Origin: Candidatus Solibacter sp.
Lineage (GTDB): Bacteria; Acidobacteriota; Terriglobia; Bryobacterales; Bryobacteraceae
Direction of reading: 5' to 3'
Length of the DNA stretch: 63,867 bases
Assembly: GCA_013822245.1 (NCBI GenBank)
Contig: PNKE01000052.1
Coordinates: 1-63,867, forward strand
This document shows, piece after piece, positions 27,552-37,394 of the stretch. Both the position numbers and the translations under genes were made by a program. Numbering within the stretch: the stretch's first letter is position 1; each line of letters begins with the position of its first letter. Under the pieces are notes generated by a model. It was not told the origin of the DNA and made no database searches. It worked only from the letters and a program-made list of their open reading frames with translations.

Positions 27552-30500
27552 ATGCTTGATTCACTCATCCGCTGGTCCCTCCACAACCGGGCTGTCGTGA
27601 TATTCATGACGGCGGCGCTGCTGATATGGGGCGGATACTCGATCCGCGACACGCCGCTTGACGTCCTGCCCGATCTGACCGCGCCCACAGTGACGATTCT
27701 TGTCGAGGCGCGCGGCATGGCCCCGACGGAGATGGAAGCCCTGGTCACGTTCCCCATCGAATCGGCGATCAACGGCGCCCCCGGCGTCCGGCGCGTGCGG
27801 TCCGCGACGGCCGTCGGCGTGGCGGTGGTCTGGGTCGAATTCGAATGGGGGCAGGAGATTCACAGGGCCCGGCAAACCGTGAACGAGAAGATCTCGCTTG
27901 TCTCCGCCGCGCTGCCATCGAACGTGGACAAGCCGTATCTTGCACCCATCTCGTCGATCATGGGCGAGATCCTGTTCGTCACACTGGAATCGGACCGGCA
28001 TTCCGGCATGGACTTGCGAACAGTCGCCGACACCGTGCTGCGCCGCCGCATCCTGGCGGTCACGGGAGTGGCGCAGGTGGTGCCCACGGGCGGCGACCAG
28101 AAGCAATATCAGGTTCTGATTTCGCCTGAGAGGCTGCGCCAGTACTCGGTATCGCTCAACGATGTCGAGGACGCGCTGCGTCAGGGCAGCCAGAACTCCT
28201 CGGCGGGCTTCCGCGTGGCCGGCGGCCAGGAGTACCTGATCCAGGGCATCGGCAGGGCATCGTCAGAGGAGACAATCGGCAGCATCGCCGTCGCATCGCG
28301 TGACGCGCGTCCAATCTTCGTCCGCGACGTCGCGCAGGTGAGGATCGGCCCGGCACTCAAGAGGGGCGAGGGATCGCACAACGCGGCGCCGGCCGTCGTG
28401 CTGGGCATCCAGAAGCAGCCGGGAGCGAATACGCTCGAACTCACGCGCCGGCTTGACGCGACGCTGGACGAGATTCAGCGGACGCTGCCGGCCGGGATGA
28501 AGATCGACAAGCAGGTCTTCCGCCAGGCCGACTTCATTGAGCGTTCGCTCGAGAATCTCACCAAGGCCCTGCGCGACGGCGCGCTGCTCGTCGTCATCGT
28601 GGTTGTTTTCTTCCTGATGAACTTCCGCGCCGCCATCATCACGCTGCTGGCGATTCCCATATCGGTGCTGACGGCGGTTCTGACCATGAACTGGTTTGGA
28701 TTCACGATCAACAGCATGACCCTTGGGGGTCTGGCGATCGCCATCGGAGAACTCGTGGACGACGCCATCATCGACGTCGAAAACGTGATGCGGCGGCTGC
28801 GGGAGAACGCCCTCAAACCGGATGAGGAGAAGCTGCCGGCACTCGAGGTGATCTACCGGGCCAGCGTGGAAATCCGAAGTTCGGTGGTGTTTGCAACGTT
28901 GATCGTGGTTCTGGTCTTCCTCCCGGTGTTCGCGCTGAGCAGCGTGGAAGGGCGATTACTCACCCCGCTGGCTTTCGCATACATCGTCAGCCTCACGGCG
29001 TCGCTTGCGGTTGCGCTGACCGTGACTCCGGCCATGTGCTCCTACCTTCTTCCGAACGCGCGCTCAATCCTGAAAGGGCACGAGCCGTGGCTGGTCACCC
29101 GGCTGAAGCGCATCTACCGGCCGACGTTGAACTGGACGCTCGACCATCCGATCTGGGTTGTGGTTCCTTCGGTCCTGATCATCGCCGCCGCGGGTTTCGC
29201 TCTATCGAGAACGGGCAGAGCGTTTCTTCCCGAGTTCAATGAGGGGACGCTGACCATCAGCGCGGTGACGCTCCCCGGCACGAGTCTTGCCGACTCCGAC
29301 AATCTGGGCCGCGGCCTGGAGCGCATCCTGCTCAAGATCCCCGAAGTGGCCTCGACGGCCCGGAGGACCGGACGCGCCGAGTTGGACGAGCATGTGCAGG
29401 GCGTGGAATCGGCTGAACTCGATGTCACGCTCCGCATGAAGGAGAGGCCGAAGGCCGAGGTCCTCGACGAGATCCGCGAGAAGGTGAAACTGCTGCCCGG
29501 CATGAACGTCACCGTCGGACAGCCGATTTCGCACCGCATCGACCATATGCTTTCGGGCACGCGCGCCAACATTGCCGTGAAGGTGTTCGGCGACGACCTG
29601 CCCGTGCTTCGCCCGCTTGCCAGGCAGGTGGAAGACACGATGCGGGGCGTCCGCGGCGTCGTCGACCTCTCCACCGAGCCCCAGACCGAAATACCGACGG
29701 TGCGCGTCAAGGCACGGCCTGAAGACGCCGCCCGGTACGGGTTGCAGCCGGGAGAGGTCGCGGCAAAGATCCAGACCGCGTTCGTCGGCATCGAGGTGAA
29801 CCGGATACTGGAAGGGCAGATCAGTTTTCCGCTCGTGATCCGCTACCCGGAAATGGCGTTGGCTGACCTCTCGGTCATTTCGAAAACCCTCATCGATACC
29901 CCATCCGGGGCGAAGGTGCCGCTTGAAGCCGTGGCCGGCGTGCATGAGGACCGCAGCCCGAATTTCATCAGCAGGGAAGGAGTCCAGCGCAAGATCGTCG
30001 TCCAATGCAACGTCTCCGGACGGGACCTGCTTGGCGTGGTGAATGATATCGAGGCGGCCGTGCGCGCGAAGGTCAACTTCCCGCAAGGCTACCGCGTCGA
30101 ATACGGCGGGCAGTTCGAGAGCGAGGCGGAGGCCTCACGGCGCCTGCTGGTGCTTGGCGCGGGCGTCATCGTCGCCATCCTGCTGATTCTCGCCACCGCG
30201 TTTCATTCGACCAGGGATGCGCTCATCATCATGCTCAATCTTCCGCTCGCCCTGGTCGGCGGCGTGGCGGGTGTGTACTTCGCGGGAGGGGTTCTTTCGG
30301 TCGCCTCCATCATCGGCTTCATCACGCTGTTCGGCATCGCGACGCGCAACGGCATCATGCTGGTCGCCCACATCCGCCACCTTATGGATGTGGAGGGCGT
30401 CACGGATCTCCGCCATGCCGTTGCCACGGGCGCGACTGAGCGTCTTGCCCCAATTCTCATGACGGCCCTGGCGGCAGGCCTGGCGCTGATTCCGATCGCC

Positions 30501-30647
30501 TCGGGCATGGGGAAACCGGGCAGCGAAATCCAGGCCCCCATGGCAATGGTCATTCTGTTTGGACTACTCTCATCCACCGCCTTGAACATGGTGGTGGTCC
30601 CGGCCGTCTACTATGCGGCCGGGCGGCGTAAACCGCATTCCGTTTGA
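27552..30647 (+). CDS. CzcA-type heavy-metal RND efflux pump
   Basis: A 1,031-residue inner-membrane, proton-driven pump. Features: N-terminal [20 protein letters not shown] porter segment, the TM4 motif [20 protein letters not shown], and a second half beginning near residue 530 with [19 protein letters not shown]4 has neither the DFG-DGA pattern of Zn/Co/Cd pumps nor the DAA pattern of CusA-type Cu/Ag pumps; a DDA-DVEN version places it in a less-studied heavy-metal subgroup, so the metal is not assignable. Co-transcribed with the outer-membrane and adaptor genes. Confidence 0.93.
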   Translation: MLDSLIRWSLHNRAVVIFMTAALLIWGGYSIRDTPLDVLPDLTAPTVTILVEARGMAPTEMEALVTFPIESAINGAPGVRRVRSATAVGVAVVWVEFEWGQEIHRARQTVNEKISLVSAALPSNVDKPYLAPISSIMGEILFVTLESDRHSGMDLRTVADTVLRRRILAVTGVAQVVPTGGDQKQYQVLISPERLRQYSVSLNDVEDALRQGSQNSSAGFRVAGGQEYLIQGIGRASSEETIGSIAVASRDARPIFVRDVAQVRIGPALKRGEGSHNAAPAVVLGIQKQPGANTLELTRRLDATLDEIQRTLPAGMKIDKQVFRQADFIERSLENLTKALRDGALLVVIVVVFFLMNFRAAIITLLAIPISVLTAVLTMNWFGFTINSMTLGGLAIAIGELVDDAIIDVENVMRRLRENALKPDEEKLPALEVIYRASVEIRSSVVFATLIVVLVFLPVFALSSVEGRLLTPLAFAYIVSLTASLAVALTVTPAMCSYLLPNARSILKGHEPWLVTRLKRIYRPTLNWTLDHPIWVVVPSVLIIAAAGFALSRTGRAFLPEFNEGTLTISAVTLPGTSLADSDNLGRGLERILLKIPEVASTARRTGRAELDEHVQGVESAELDVTLRMKERPKAEVLDEIREKVKLLPGMNVTVGQPISHRIDHMLSGTRANIAVKVFGDDLPVLRPLARQVEDTMRGVRGVVDLSTEPQTEIPTVRVKARPEDAARYGLQPGEVAAKIQTAFVGIEVNRILEGQISFPLVIRYPEMALADLSVISKTLIDTPSGAKVPLEAVAGVHEDRSPNFISREGVQRKIVVQCNVSGRDLLGVVNDIEAAVRAKVNFPQGYRVEYGGQFESEAEASRRLLVLGAGVIVAILLILATAFHSTRDALIIMLNLPLALVGGVAGVYFAGGVLSVASIIGFITLFGIATRNGIMLVAHIRHLMDVEGVTDLRHAVATGATERLAPILMTALAAGLALIPIASGMGKPGSEIQAPMAMVILFGLLSSTALNMVVVPAVYYAAGRRKPHSV

Positions 30648-30665
30648 GACCGTAAAGGAGATGAG

Positions 30666-31019
30666 ATGAAGAGAAGACTGACACTGGCCGTGGCCGCCGC
30701 GGCGTTGCTGCTGGGCACGGCGCAATTGTCCGCTCACGACGACAAGATTCACAAGGCCACCATTGGCGAGGTCGCGGCCGCGACAGCCGACGGCCTGGAT
30801 CTGAAGACCAAGACGGGCATCGTCAAGGTCAAATACTCCAGCAAGACCAAGTTCGAGCTGAATGAGAAGCATGCGACGAAGGCCGGAGTGAGAATCGGCG
30901 AGCGCGTGGGCGTCATCGGCACAAAGCTGCCGACCGGCGAGATCATGGCCAATGAAGTGATCCTGGGCGTGCCGGCGCCAGCCGCCGCGGCCCAGAAGAA
31001 GGAGAGCCACAAACACTAA
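30666..31019 (+). CDS. small periplasmic protein of the efflux operon
   Basis: 117 residues with a clear signal peptide (LTLAVAAAALLLGTAQLSAH). The mature part is a single beta-rich domain with DGLDLKTKTGIVKVKYSSKT and VGVIGTKLPTGEIMANEV, resembling DUF5666-like single-stranded-binding-fold domains, and ends in KKESHKH. It lies 18 bp after the pump with GGAG before its start, so it is in the operon. It may bind or deliver metal; this is an inference. Confidence 0.75.
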   Translation: MKRRLTLAVAAAALLLGTAQLSAHDDKIHKATIGEVAAATADGLDLKTKTGIVKVKYSSKTKFELNEKHATKAGVRIGERVGVIGTKLPTGEIMANEVILGVPAPAAAAQKKESHKH

Positions 31020-31041
31020 CCGGCCGGTTCGTGGCATGTCC

Positions 31042-31075
31042 GGTGAGGGGGGATCGAATCCGGACCTCCCTCACC
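31042..31075. terminator. hairpin between convergent genes
   Basis: Left arm GGTGAGGGGGG (31042-31052) and right arm CCTCCCTCACC (31065-31075) pair at 10 of 11 positions around a 12-nt loop. It lies between the end of the efflux operon and the end of a gene on the other strand, so it could serve both. There is no T tract. Confidence 0.5.
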
Positions 31076-31102
31076 AGCGCCACTGGGCAAGACAAGCAGG
31101 GA

Positions 31103-31759
31103 TCACTTTCGCCGCTCAAAACGGAAGTCGTCAAAGTAAGTCACGCTGTCGGCCTTTGTCCAAAGCCCCACTTTTCCCGGCGTGGTGAAAGTGGTGTCGA
31201 TCACTTCCATGATCCTTGCGCCGTCGAAGAAGACTTCGAAGGCCGATCCGCGAAAGTGCACACTGAGTGTGCTCCAGGTTTGCCTCGGCGTCTTCCGCTT
31301 CACGCCGTAGGACTTGGAGGGAGTGCCCTTGGGCTCGAGCGAGATGCGTTTGCCGCCAGCCACCTTGTAGAGCACGACGTTGTCCTCCAGGGCGTTTGCG
31401 CGGACGATGTAGTAGTTGTCCGGGTCGCGATAGCGCCAGACGATTCCGGCGGCCTGATCCCGTTCTCCCGCGACCGGTTTGAACCGAACCGACACGCTCC
31501 CATCGGCGAAGCTTGCTTTTTTGTAGACCGCCAGGGGGAATCGTCCGGAAGTCTTGTCGGTCGATGTCTGCGCCAGCACATAGGGCGGCGAAGGCGCGGT
31601 TGCATCCTCCACGATCTCCCACTTCGGCGCGCCGCCTTCGTGGGTCATGGCTACGGCCCAGTCCTTGGGAAGCGTGCCGGGCTTCCCGCGGCTGAAGTCG
31701 ATCTCCGCAGCGGATGCAAGCAACGCAACAAGCGAGAGCAGAGGAAGGCAGCGCATCAT
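31103..31759 (-). CDS. exported LamG/DUF1080-like domain protein
   Basis: 218 residues with a short signal peptide (MMRCLPLLSLVALLASA). The mature protein is one concanavalin-like beta-sandwich: SVSVRFKPVAGERDQAAGIVW, RYRDPDNYYIVRANALEDNV, FEVFFDGARIMEV and GKVGLWTKADSVTYFDDF match the pattern of 3-keto-disaccharide hydrolase/LamG-type domains. Catalytic residues are not obvious. It overlaps the upstream gene by ATGA, so they form a two-gene operon opposite the metal-responsive regulator. Confidence 0.75.
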   Translation of the reverse strand: MMRCLPLLSLVALLASAAEIDFSRGKPGTLPKDWAVAMTHEGGAPKWEIVEDATAPSPPYVLAQTSTDKTSGRFPLAVYKKASFADGSVSVRFKPVAGERDQAAGIVWRYRDPDNYYIVRANALEDNVVLYKVAGGKRISLEPKGTPSKSYGVKRKTPRQTWSTLSVHFRGSAFEVFFDGARIMEVIDTTFTTPGKVGLWTKADSVTYFDDFRFERRK

Positions 31760-32646
31760 TTCGCCCCCGGACCGCCCTTCAGCCGCAGGTGAATCAGAGT
31801 CGAGACGGAATGCTCCTCATAAAGCTCGTCGTCGAGGATGGCAATGGCGCAGGGGTTATCCTTGCTCGGATCGATCACGGCATCGTCGGCGTGTCCAGTC
31901 GCAAACCGGCGGCCCATTTCGAGGAACCATCCTTTCCCATTGTGCACGCCCTTGCCGCGGATATCTGCCATGCTGCCGTCCGGCTCCTGTTGGGCGAACG
32001 AGTCCACCACCTCTCCATCGAAGGCCGCGGGTTCAGGCTTCAATAGATAGGGCGGCCGGCCGGCGTCCTGAACGCGGGCGATAAAGACGCGCCGCCCGCT
32101 GTGCAGCTTGTGTTCCTTTGCGTTCGGCACGGGCGACTGGCTGATCACGTGATACTTGTCGTCCACCCACCCAATGGGGTTCCCGCGGCCTGCCTTCCAG
32201 TGCCAGACATCGGCCTTGTATTCGCGCTCGACAGTCAACATGCTGATCGCGAAGCCGCCGCTGATGGGGAACTCAATCGCAAACTGGTCGTCGGGCCTCG
32301 ACGGCCGGTCATACTTCTTCCGCGCCGCGTTCCAAAGATAGGGATCGCGCATATCGCTCCTGGTCGCGTCCTCCCACTCCGCGGCGATGTAGATCGAGTC
32401 GCCGGTGTGCAGCGCCCGCAGGATCACCGGGCGCGGATGGTCGCCGCCCATCGCCTCGCGCACCAGGACCGTGACCGGCCTGGCCTTCGCCCACACAGCA
32501 TCCTTCCGCCCATCCATTTGAGGCGCCGTCTTGATATAGGTTGACTCCCACGGGATCGGGGCAGCGTCACGGGACCAGCCGCTGCCCTGAGCCAGCAGGC
32601 TGGCCGCCCAGAGGGCGCCGCTCATCACAAACGCAAGGTGTCGCAT
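31756..32646 (-). CDS. periplasmic ethylbenzene-dehydrogenase-like (heme-binding fold) protein
   Basis: 296 residues with a signal peptide (HLAFVMSGALWAASLLAQG). The body resembles the EB_dh/DOMON-like domain used by gamma subunits of DMSO-reductase-family enzymes and by cytochrome partners: MDGRKDAVWAKARPV, VILRALHTGDSIYIAAEWED, DDQFAIEFPI and GKGWFLEMGRRF. Met and Lys/His candidates for heme ligation exist, but I cannot assign them. It is divergent from the metal two-component system, sharing the inverted repeat upstream. No molybdo-enzyme is near, so partner and role are open. Confidence 0.7.
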   Translation of the reverse strand: MRHLAFVMSGALWAASLLAQGSGWSRDAAPIPWESTYIKTAPQMDGRKDAVWAKARPVTVLVREAMGGDHPRPVILRALHTGDSIYIAAEWEDATRSDMRDPYLWNAARKKYDRPSRPDDQFAIEFPISGGFAISMLTVEREYKADVWHWKAGRGNPIGWVDDKYHVISQSPVPNAKEHKLHSGRRVFIARVQDAGRPPYLLKPEPAAFDGEVVDSFAQQEPDGSMADIRGKGVHNGKGWFLEMGRRFATGHADDAVIDPSKDNPCAIAILDDELYEEHSVSTLIHLRLKGGPGAK

Positions 32647-32667
32647 CCATCGATTGTCCGATGCGAT

Positions 32668-32711
32668 TCTGAAGATTGTCTGAAGCGCCGCCGCTTCAGA
32701 TGATCTTCAGA
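32668..32711. promoter_or_regulatory. 20-bp inverted repeat, candidate operator of the metal regulon
   Basis: TCTGAAGATTGTCTGAAGCG (32668-32687) and CGCTTCAGATGATCTTCAGA (32692-32711) are inverted with 18 of 20 positions matching and a 4-bp spacer. Each arm has two CTGAAG copies 11 bp apart, the spacing of tandem OmpR-family half-sites. It is centred between the divergent periplasmic genes and the response-regulator gene, so it probably controls both directions. Confidence 0.65.
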
Positions 32712-32740
32712 TTGAACCGCTACTGTAGGAACTGTAGTCG

Positions 32741-33421
32741 ATGCGCCTCTTGCTGGTGGAAGACGAAGCCCGGATGGCCGCCCTGCTCAAGAAGGGCCTT
32801 GCCGAGGAGGGGTACGCCGTGGCCGTGGCCGGTGATGGGAGGGCTGGCCTGGCGATGGCCGAGTCCAGTGAGTTCGATCTCATCCTGCTCGACATCATGT
32901 TGCCGGGATTGGACGGGTTCACCATCGCCCGCCGCCTGCGGGACGGCGGCATCCACACGCCGATCCTCATGTTGACGGCCCGCGATGCGGCCCCCGACGT
33001 CGTTCGCGGCCTGGATCTCGGCGCGGACGACTACCTGACCAAGCCTTTCTCGTTCGAAGTGCTGCTCGCCCGGATCCGCGCCCTGCTCAGACGCGGCCCA
33101 ACCGCGCAGGACGTTCAACTCTCGGCCGGTCCGCTGCGCCTCGATCCGGCGGCGCACCAGGTGTTCCGTGAGGGAGTACAGATCGAGCTGACCCGGACTG
33201 AGTTCCAGTTGCTCGAATTCCTGATGCGCCGCACCGGACAGGTGGTTCGCCGTGCAACGTTGATCGAGGGCGTGTGGGGCTATGACCGCGATGTCGAGAG
33301 CAACACCCTGGACGCATTCATCCGGCTCCTGCGTTCCAAACTCGAAGGCGATTCCGGGGCCAGGCTCATCCACACCGTGCGCGGGGTCGGCTATGTGCTT
33401 CGTGCCGGAGGAGAAGAATGA
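32741..33421 (+). CDS. OmpR-family heavy-metal response regulator (CusR/CzcR-like)
   Basis: 226 residues. Receiver domain (1-118): LLLVEDEARMAALLKKGLAE, phosphoacceptor Asp in LILLDIMLPGLDG (near 51), ILMLTARD and DDYLTKPF. Winged-helix DNA-binding domain (about 130-222): ELTRTEFQLLEFLMRR, VESNTLDAFIRLLRSKLE and HTVRGVGYVL. The KGLAEEGYAV and VVRRATLIEGVWGYD segments are typical of the CusR/CopR/CzcR group. Upstream is the inverted repeat, so autoregulation is likely. Stop overlaps the kinase start (ATGA). Confidence 0.93.
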   Translation: MRLLLVEDEARMAALLKKGLAEEGYAVAVAGDGRAGLAMAESSEFDLILLDIMLPGLDGFTIARRLRDGGIHTPILMLTARDAAPDVVRGLDLGADDYLTKPFSFEVLLARIRALLRRGPTAQDVQLSAGPLRLDPAAHQVFREGVQIELTRTEFQLLEFLMRRTGQVVRRATLIEGVWGYDRDVESNTLDAFIRLLRSKLEGDSGARLIHTVRGVGYVLRAGGEE

Positions 33422-34839
33422 AGCCGCGATCGATCCGCTTCCGGCTTACCGCCTGGTACACCGCGGTGCTGGCCTTGTCGCTCGTCCTGTTCGGAACGTC
33501 GAGTTGGGTGGCGGTGGAACGGGTGCTGTTCCACGCTGTCGATGAGGTGCTTGAAGACCGTGTCGAGGGCGTGCGCAAGTTCATGGACAACCAGATCGGT
33601 TCGCTCTCGGTCGAGGAGATCCGCGACGAATTCAAGGAGCACTCGGTGCTCGGGCCCGGCGGCGATCTCTTCCAGGTTTGCGATGCGGAGGGCATCTGGC
33701 TGTACCGGTCGGTGTCGCTGGAGGACGCCGGCGTGCCGATCGAGCGGCCCTCCGCCCTCACGGGAGAGGGCAACCGGGAAAGCCGCAAAGTGAAAGACGT
33801 GAGCGTCCGGTTCCTCAGCCGTCCGGTGACCGTGCTCGGCAAATCCTATACGGTGCAGGTTGCGGCACTCACAGGAGAGATCGAGGAGGGTCTGGATCGC
33901 TTTCAGGCGGCCCTGCTTCTCCTGATCCCGGCGGTGTTGGCGGTCGCCGCCGCGGGCGGTTGGTGGCTGAGCCGGCGGGCGCTGGCTCCGGTGGATGAGA
34001 TCACCGAAACGGCGAGATCGATTGGCGAGCGAAGCCTCAGTCAACGACTGCCGGTTCCCCCGACAAACGACCAGTTGGAGCGACTCTCGCGGACGCTGAA
34101 CCAGATGCTGGAACGGATTGAGGGCGCATTCCATCGCGTCACCCAGTTCACCGCCGACGCCTCCCACGAGTTGCGCACTCCCATTGCTCTCATGCGGACG
34201 ACCGCAGAACTGGCGCTGCGTAAGCAGCGAACCGATCAGGAATACCGGCAAGCTCTCTCGGAGGTTTTGGCCGAATCCGAACGGACCACCGGACTGATCG
34301 AGAACCTGCTCATGCTGGCGCGCGCTGATGCCGGCAAGGCACAGTTCGAGCAGACGCCGGTCGATGTTGCAGCCTTGTTGTCCGATGCCGGCGGGCAAGG
34401 GCGCAAACTCGCCATGGAGAAGAATCTACAGTTTCGTGTTGACTCGTTGGAATCCAGGCCAATCGTGCTTGCCGATGCCTCGGCGCTGCGGCGCGTCCTG
34501 CTGATCCTGCTCGACAACGCGGTGAAGTACACGCCTGCCGGCGGCTGGGTCTGTTTGAGCGCGACAGTCGCGGGATCACGCCTTCACATCGACGTGAGCG
34601 ATAGCGGCATTGGCATCGACAGCGAGGATTTGCCGCATATCTTCGAACGCTTCTACCGCGCCGACAAGTCCCGGAGCCGCGACTCTGGCGGCTCGGGTCT
34701 CGGACTCGCCCTGGCCAAGTGGATCGCCGATGCGCACCAGGCGACAATCACCGTCCAAAGCGCCGTCAACCGCGGCAGCACCTTCCGGCTTGACCTGCCT
34801 CTGAATCGTGCCCATGATCTACCGGCGGAGAGTTGCTGA
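33418..34839 (+). CDS. HAMP-domain sensor histidine kinase, metal-sensing type
   Basis: 473 residues, partner of the overlapping regulator. TM1 about 10-33, periplasmic sensor 34-160, TM2 about 163-183, HAMP about 184-236. The phosphoacceptor helix is FTADASHELRTPIALM (His near 250). ATPase motifs: VLLILLDNAVKYTP (N-box), VSDSGIGIDSEDLPHIFERF and SGGSGLGLALAKWIA. This is the CusS/CzcS layout. The stop is immediately followed by the start of a TonB-dependent receptor gene (TGAATG). Confidence 0.93.
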   Translation: MKPRSIRFRLTAWYTAVLALSLVLFGTSSWVAVERVLFHAVDEVLEDRVEGVRKFMDNQIGSLSVEEIRDEFKEHSVLGPGGDLFQVCDAEGIWLYRSVSLEDAGVPIERPSALTGEGNRESRKVKDVSVRFLSRPVTVLGKSYTVQVAALTGEIEEGLDRFQAALLLLIPAVLAVAAAGGWWLSRRALAPVDEITETARSIGERSLSQRLPVPPTNDQLERLSRTLNQMLERIEGAFHRVTQFTADASHELRTPIALMRTTAELALRKQRTDQEYRQALSEVLAESERTTGLIENLLMLARADAGKAQFEQTPVDVAALLSDAGGQGRKLAMEKNLQFRVDSLESRPIVLADASALRRVLLILLDNAVKYTPAGGWVCLSATVAGSRLHIDVSDSGIGIDSEDLPHIFERFYRADKSRSRDSGGSGLGLALAKWIADAHQATITVQSAVNRGSTFRLDLPLNRAHDLPAESC

Positions 34840-37377
34840 ATGCTTCATTTGCTTTGTTTACTGATCCTGACTGCCGGCGGAGTTATGGCCCAGACGCCCC
34901 TCCGCCCGCCGGCGCCGCCGGCGCTGACCGGCGCGCTCGTGGACCCTTCCGACGCTCCGGTTCCGTCGATCAGAATCGTGTTGACGGGCGGCGGTCAATC
35001 CCGTGAGGCGACAACCAGCCAAACGGGGGAGTTCCGGTTCGACAACCTTCCCGCGGGCAGTTACGAATTGCTGTGTGAAGTGCCGGGATTCGACCGGATT
35101 GCCCAGCGCGTGCGGACCGGATCCCGCTCCACCCGCCCGCTGCGATTGCGCCTCACGATCGCCGACCTCAGGGAGGAACTGAGCGTCTCGGCGGGAGAAC
35201 GGGCCGTTGCGCCGCAAGCCGACCGCAACGCCGACGCCATTTCCGTCGAGCGCACGATGCTCGACAACCTCCCATTCCTCGACAACAACTACCTGTCGGC
35301 GCTGGGGCGTTTTCTGGATCCGGGCACCCCGGGCGGTTCGGGAACCACCATCGTGGTCGATGGGATGGAGATGCGGAGCGCCGGCGTCACCGCTTCGGCC
35401 ATCCAGGAGATCCGCATCAACAACAACCCTTACACGGTCGAGTACCCCCGCTGGAGCCGCCGCCGTATCGAGATCATCACAAAGTCGTCGGCGGACGCCT
35501 ACCATGGGACGGTCAACTTCCTGTTCCGCGACTACCGGCTGAACGCACGGGATGCGCTGGCCGCGGCGCGTCCGCGGGAGCAGCGCCGCATCCTCGAGGG
35601 GAGCCTCTTCGGGCCAGTCGCCAACAGCAAGAAGACTTCGTTTCTTTTCTCCGCCGCCCGCGAGGAAGAGGACCTTGTCGCCGTGGTCTTCGCGCAGGGG
35701 CTGCAAGGACCGATCAGAGCTAACGTGCCAACGCCACAGGTAAACACCGTGGCCTCGCTGAGGATCAGCCAGCAGTTGAACGACCAGCAAGCCGTCTTCT
35801 GGCAATACAACTTCCAGGACCGGTGGCAGAACAACATCGGCGCCGGCGGTACGACGCTCGCCGAAGCCGGCGCGCACACCCGCTTCCGCGAAGACGAGGC
35901 CGTCTTCAACCACCGCGCCATCATCAACGCCAACCTCCTTTCACAGTTCCGGATTCTCATCGGCCGCTATTGGGCGCCCACCCGCAGCAATCTCGGTGCG
36001 GCGCGCGTCGTCGTCTCCGACGCCTTCACCGGCGGCGGAGCGCAGGCCGACCGCCTCTCCACCGAGTTCCATACCTCCATCACCTGGCTGTTGACGCACA
36101 CCATCGGGAAACACACGCTGAAATACGGCATCAATGTCCCCGACTGGAGCCGCCGGGGGCTTAGCGATCGAACCAATCAGATCGGGACCTTCTCGTTCGC
36201 CTCGCTGCCCGCCTTTGCCGAGAACCGCCCCTTCGCGGCCGTCCTCCAGCGCGGCGATCCCCGCACCGTCTTCATAGAAAAGAACGTCGGCGGCTTCTTC
36301 CAGGACGAATGGCAACTGCGCCCGGGCCTTTCAATCGCCGGCGGCGTCCGTTACGACTGGCAGAATACCTTCGGCGACTTGAACAACTTCGCGCCCCGCC
36401 TCGCAGTCGCCTGGGCGCCCGGCAAATCGCGTAAAACTGTGATCCGGACCGGAGCAGGCTTCTTCTTCGACCGTTCCGGGCCAGGGCCGGTCTTCGACAT
36501 CCTCCGCTACGACGGCATGCGGTTGCGCCGCTATGTCATCAGCGGCGGCGCGGCGCCCGATCCCAGCGCCATCCCAAGCAGCATCCACCGTCTGGCCGCT
36601 GGCGCCGGATTGCCCAACATGATGCAGTTCAGCCTCGGCGTCGAACACCAGCTCGCCAAAAAGACCACGCTCAGCGTGAACTACATTGGCACACGAGCCG
36701 TCCAGCAGTTCCGCTCACGCGATGCCAACGCCCCGCTCCCCCCCGCATTCGAGGTGCGGCCCGACACCCGTGTCAACGTCCTTCGGCACATCGAGTCCGC
36801 CGGACGCGTCGCAGGCAATGCCCTGGAGATCACCGTGCGGGGCGAATTCGCGCCCAGGGTCAGCGGCATGGCCCAGTATGTATTCGGCAAGACCATGGCG
36901 GATACGGGAGGGGTGAACTGGTATCCCGCCAACAGTTATGCCCCATCCGGAGAATGGGGGCGCACCGATACTGACCGAAGGCACCAGTTCAACTTCCTCG
37001 GCACCGCCACACTCCACCGCTGGGCGAACTTTGGACTCTCCGTGTCGCTGCTTTCAGGTGTCCCCTACAACATCACGACCGGCCGGGACGAGAATGGGGA
37101 TGGGATGGCGCTCGATCGCCCGCCCGGCGTGACGCGCAACACGGGGCTCGGACCGGGCGCCGCCATCGTGGACCTCAGATGGTATCGCGACTTCCGTTTG
37201 CGGCCGGACAGGAAAGACAGAGGCCCTGCTATCACGATTTCCCTAGACGCATTCAATGTGTTGAACCGGGTCAACTACCAGAACTTCGCCGGCGCACTCA
37301 CCTCGCCGTTCTTCGGCCGCGCCGTGGCCACATTGCCACCCAGGCGAGTCCAGATCGGCGGCAGGTTCGAGTTTTGA
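34840..37377 (+). CDS. TonB-dependent receptor with CarboxypepD-like N-terminal domain (Oar-like)
   Basis: An 845-residue outer-membrane receptor. Signal peptide about 1-17, carboxypeptidase regulatory-like domain 28-110 (LTGALVDPSDAPVPSIRIVL, DNLPAGSYELLCEVPGF), plug about 125-225 (TTIVVDGMEMRSAGVTASAI), then a beta-barrel ending in the terminal Phe motif VQIGGRFEF. Shorter than the 1,000-1,200 residues usual for acidobacterial Oar proteins. It begins the base after the kinase stop, so it is in the same operon as the metal two-component system. Ligand unknown; the neighbourhood suggests a metal complex. Confidence 0.88.
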   Translation: MLHLLCLLILTAGGVMAQTPLRPPAPPALTGALVDPSDAPVPSIRIVLTGGGQSREATTSQTGEFRFDNLPAGSYELLCEVPGFDRIAQRVRTGSRSTRPLRLRLTIADLREELSVSAGERAVAPQADRNADAISVERTMLDNLPFLDNNYLSALGRFLDPGTPGGSGTTIVVDGMEMRSAGVTASAIQEIRINNNPYTVEYPRWSRRRIEIITKSSADAYHGTVNFLFRDYRLNARDALAAARPREQRRILEGSLFGPVANSKKTSFLFSAAREEEDLVAVVFAQGLQGPIRANVPTPQVNTVASLRISQQLNDQQAVFWQYNFQDRWQNNIGAGGTTLAEAGAHTRFREDEAVFNHRAIINANLLSQFRILIGRYWAPTRSNLGAARVVVSDAFTGGGAQADRLSTEFHTSITWLLTHTIGKHTLKYGINVPDWSRRGLSDRTNQIGTFSFASLPAFAENRPFAAVLQRGDPRTVFIEKNVGGFFQDEWQLRPGLSIAGGVRYDWQNTFGDLNNFAPRLAVAWAPGKSRKTVIRTGAGFFFDRSGPGPVFDILRYDGMRLRRYVISGGAAPDPSAIPSSIHRLAAGAGLPNMMQFSLGVEHQLAKKTTLSVNYIGTRAVQQFRSRDANAPLPPAFEVRPDTRVNVLRHIESAGRVAGNALEITVRGEFAPRVSGMAQYVFGKTMADTGGVNWYPANSYAPSGEWGRTDTDRRHQFNFLGTATLHRWANFGLSVSLLSGVPYNITTGRDENGDGMALDRPPGVTRNTGLGPGAAIVDLRWYRDFRLRPDRKDRGPAITISLDAFNVLNRVNYQNFAGALTSPFFGRAVATLPPRRVQIGGRFEF

Positions 37378-37394
37378 TGCGGTCCGCCGGGACC

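Noticed and set aside
31031-31080. Possible tRNA-like 3' arm (GATCGAATCC, CACCA)
   Set aside because: The bases do not form a T-arm; they pair as one simple hairpin between convergent genes.
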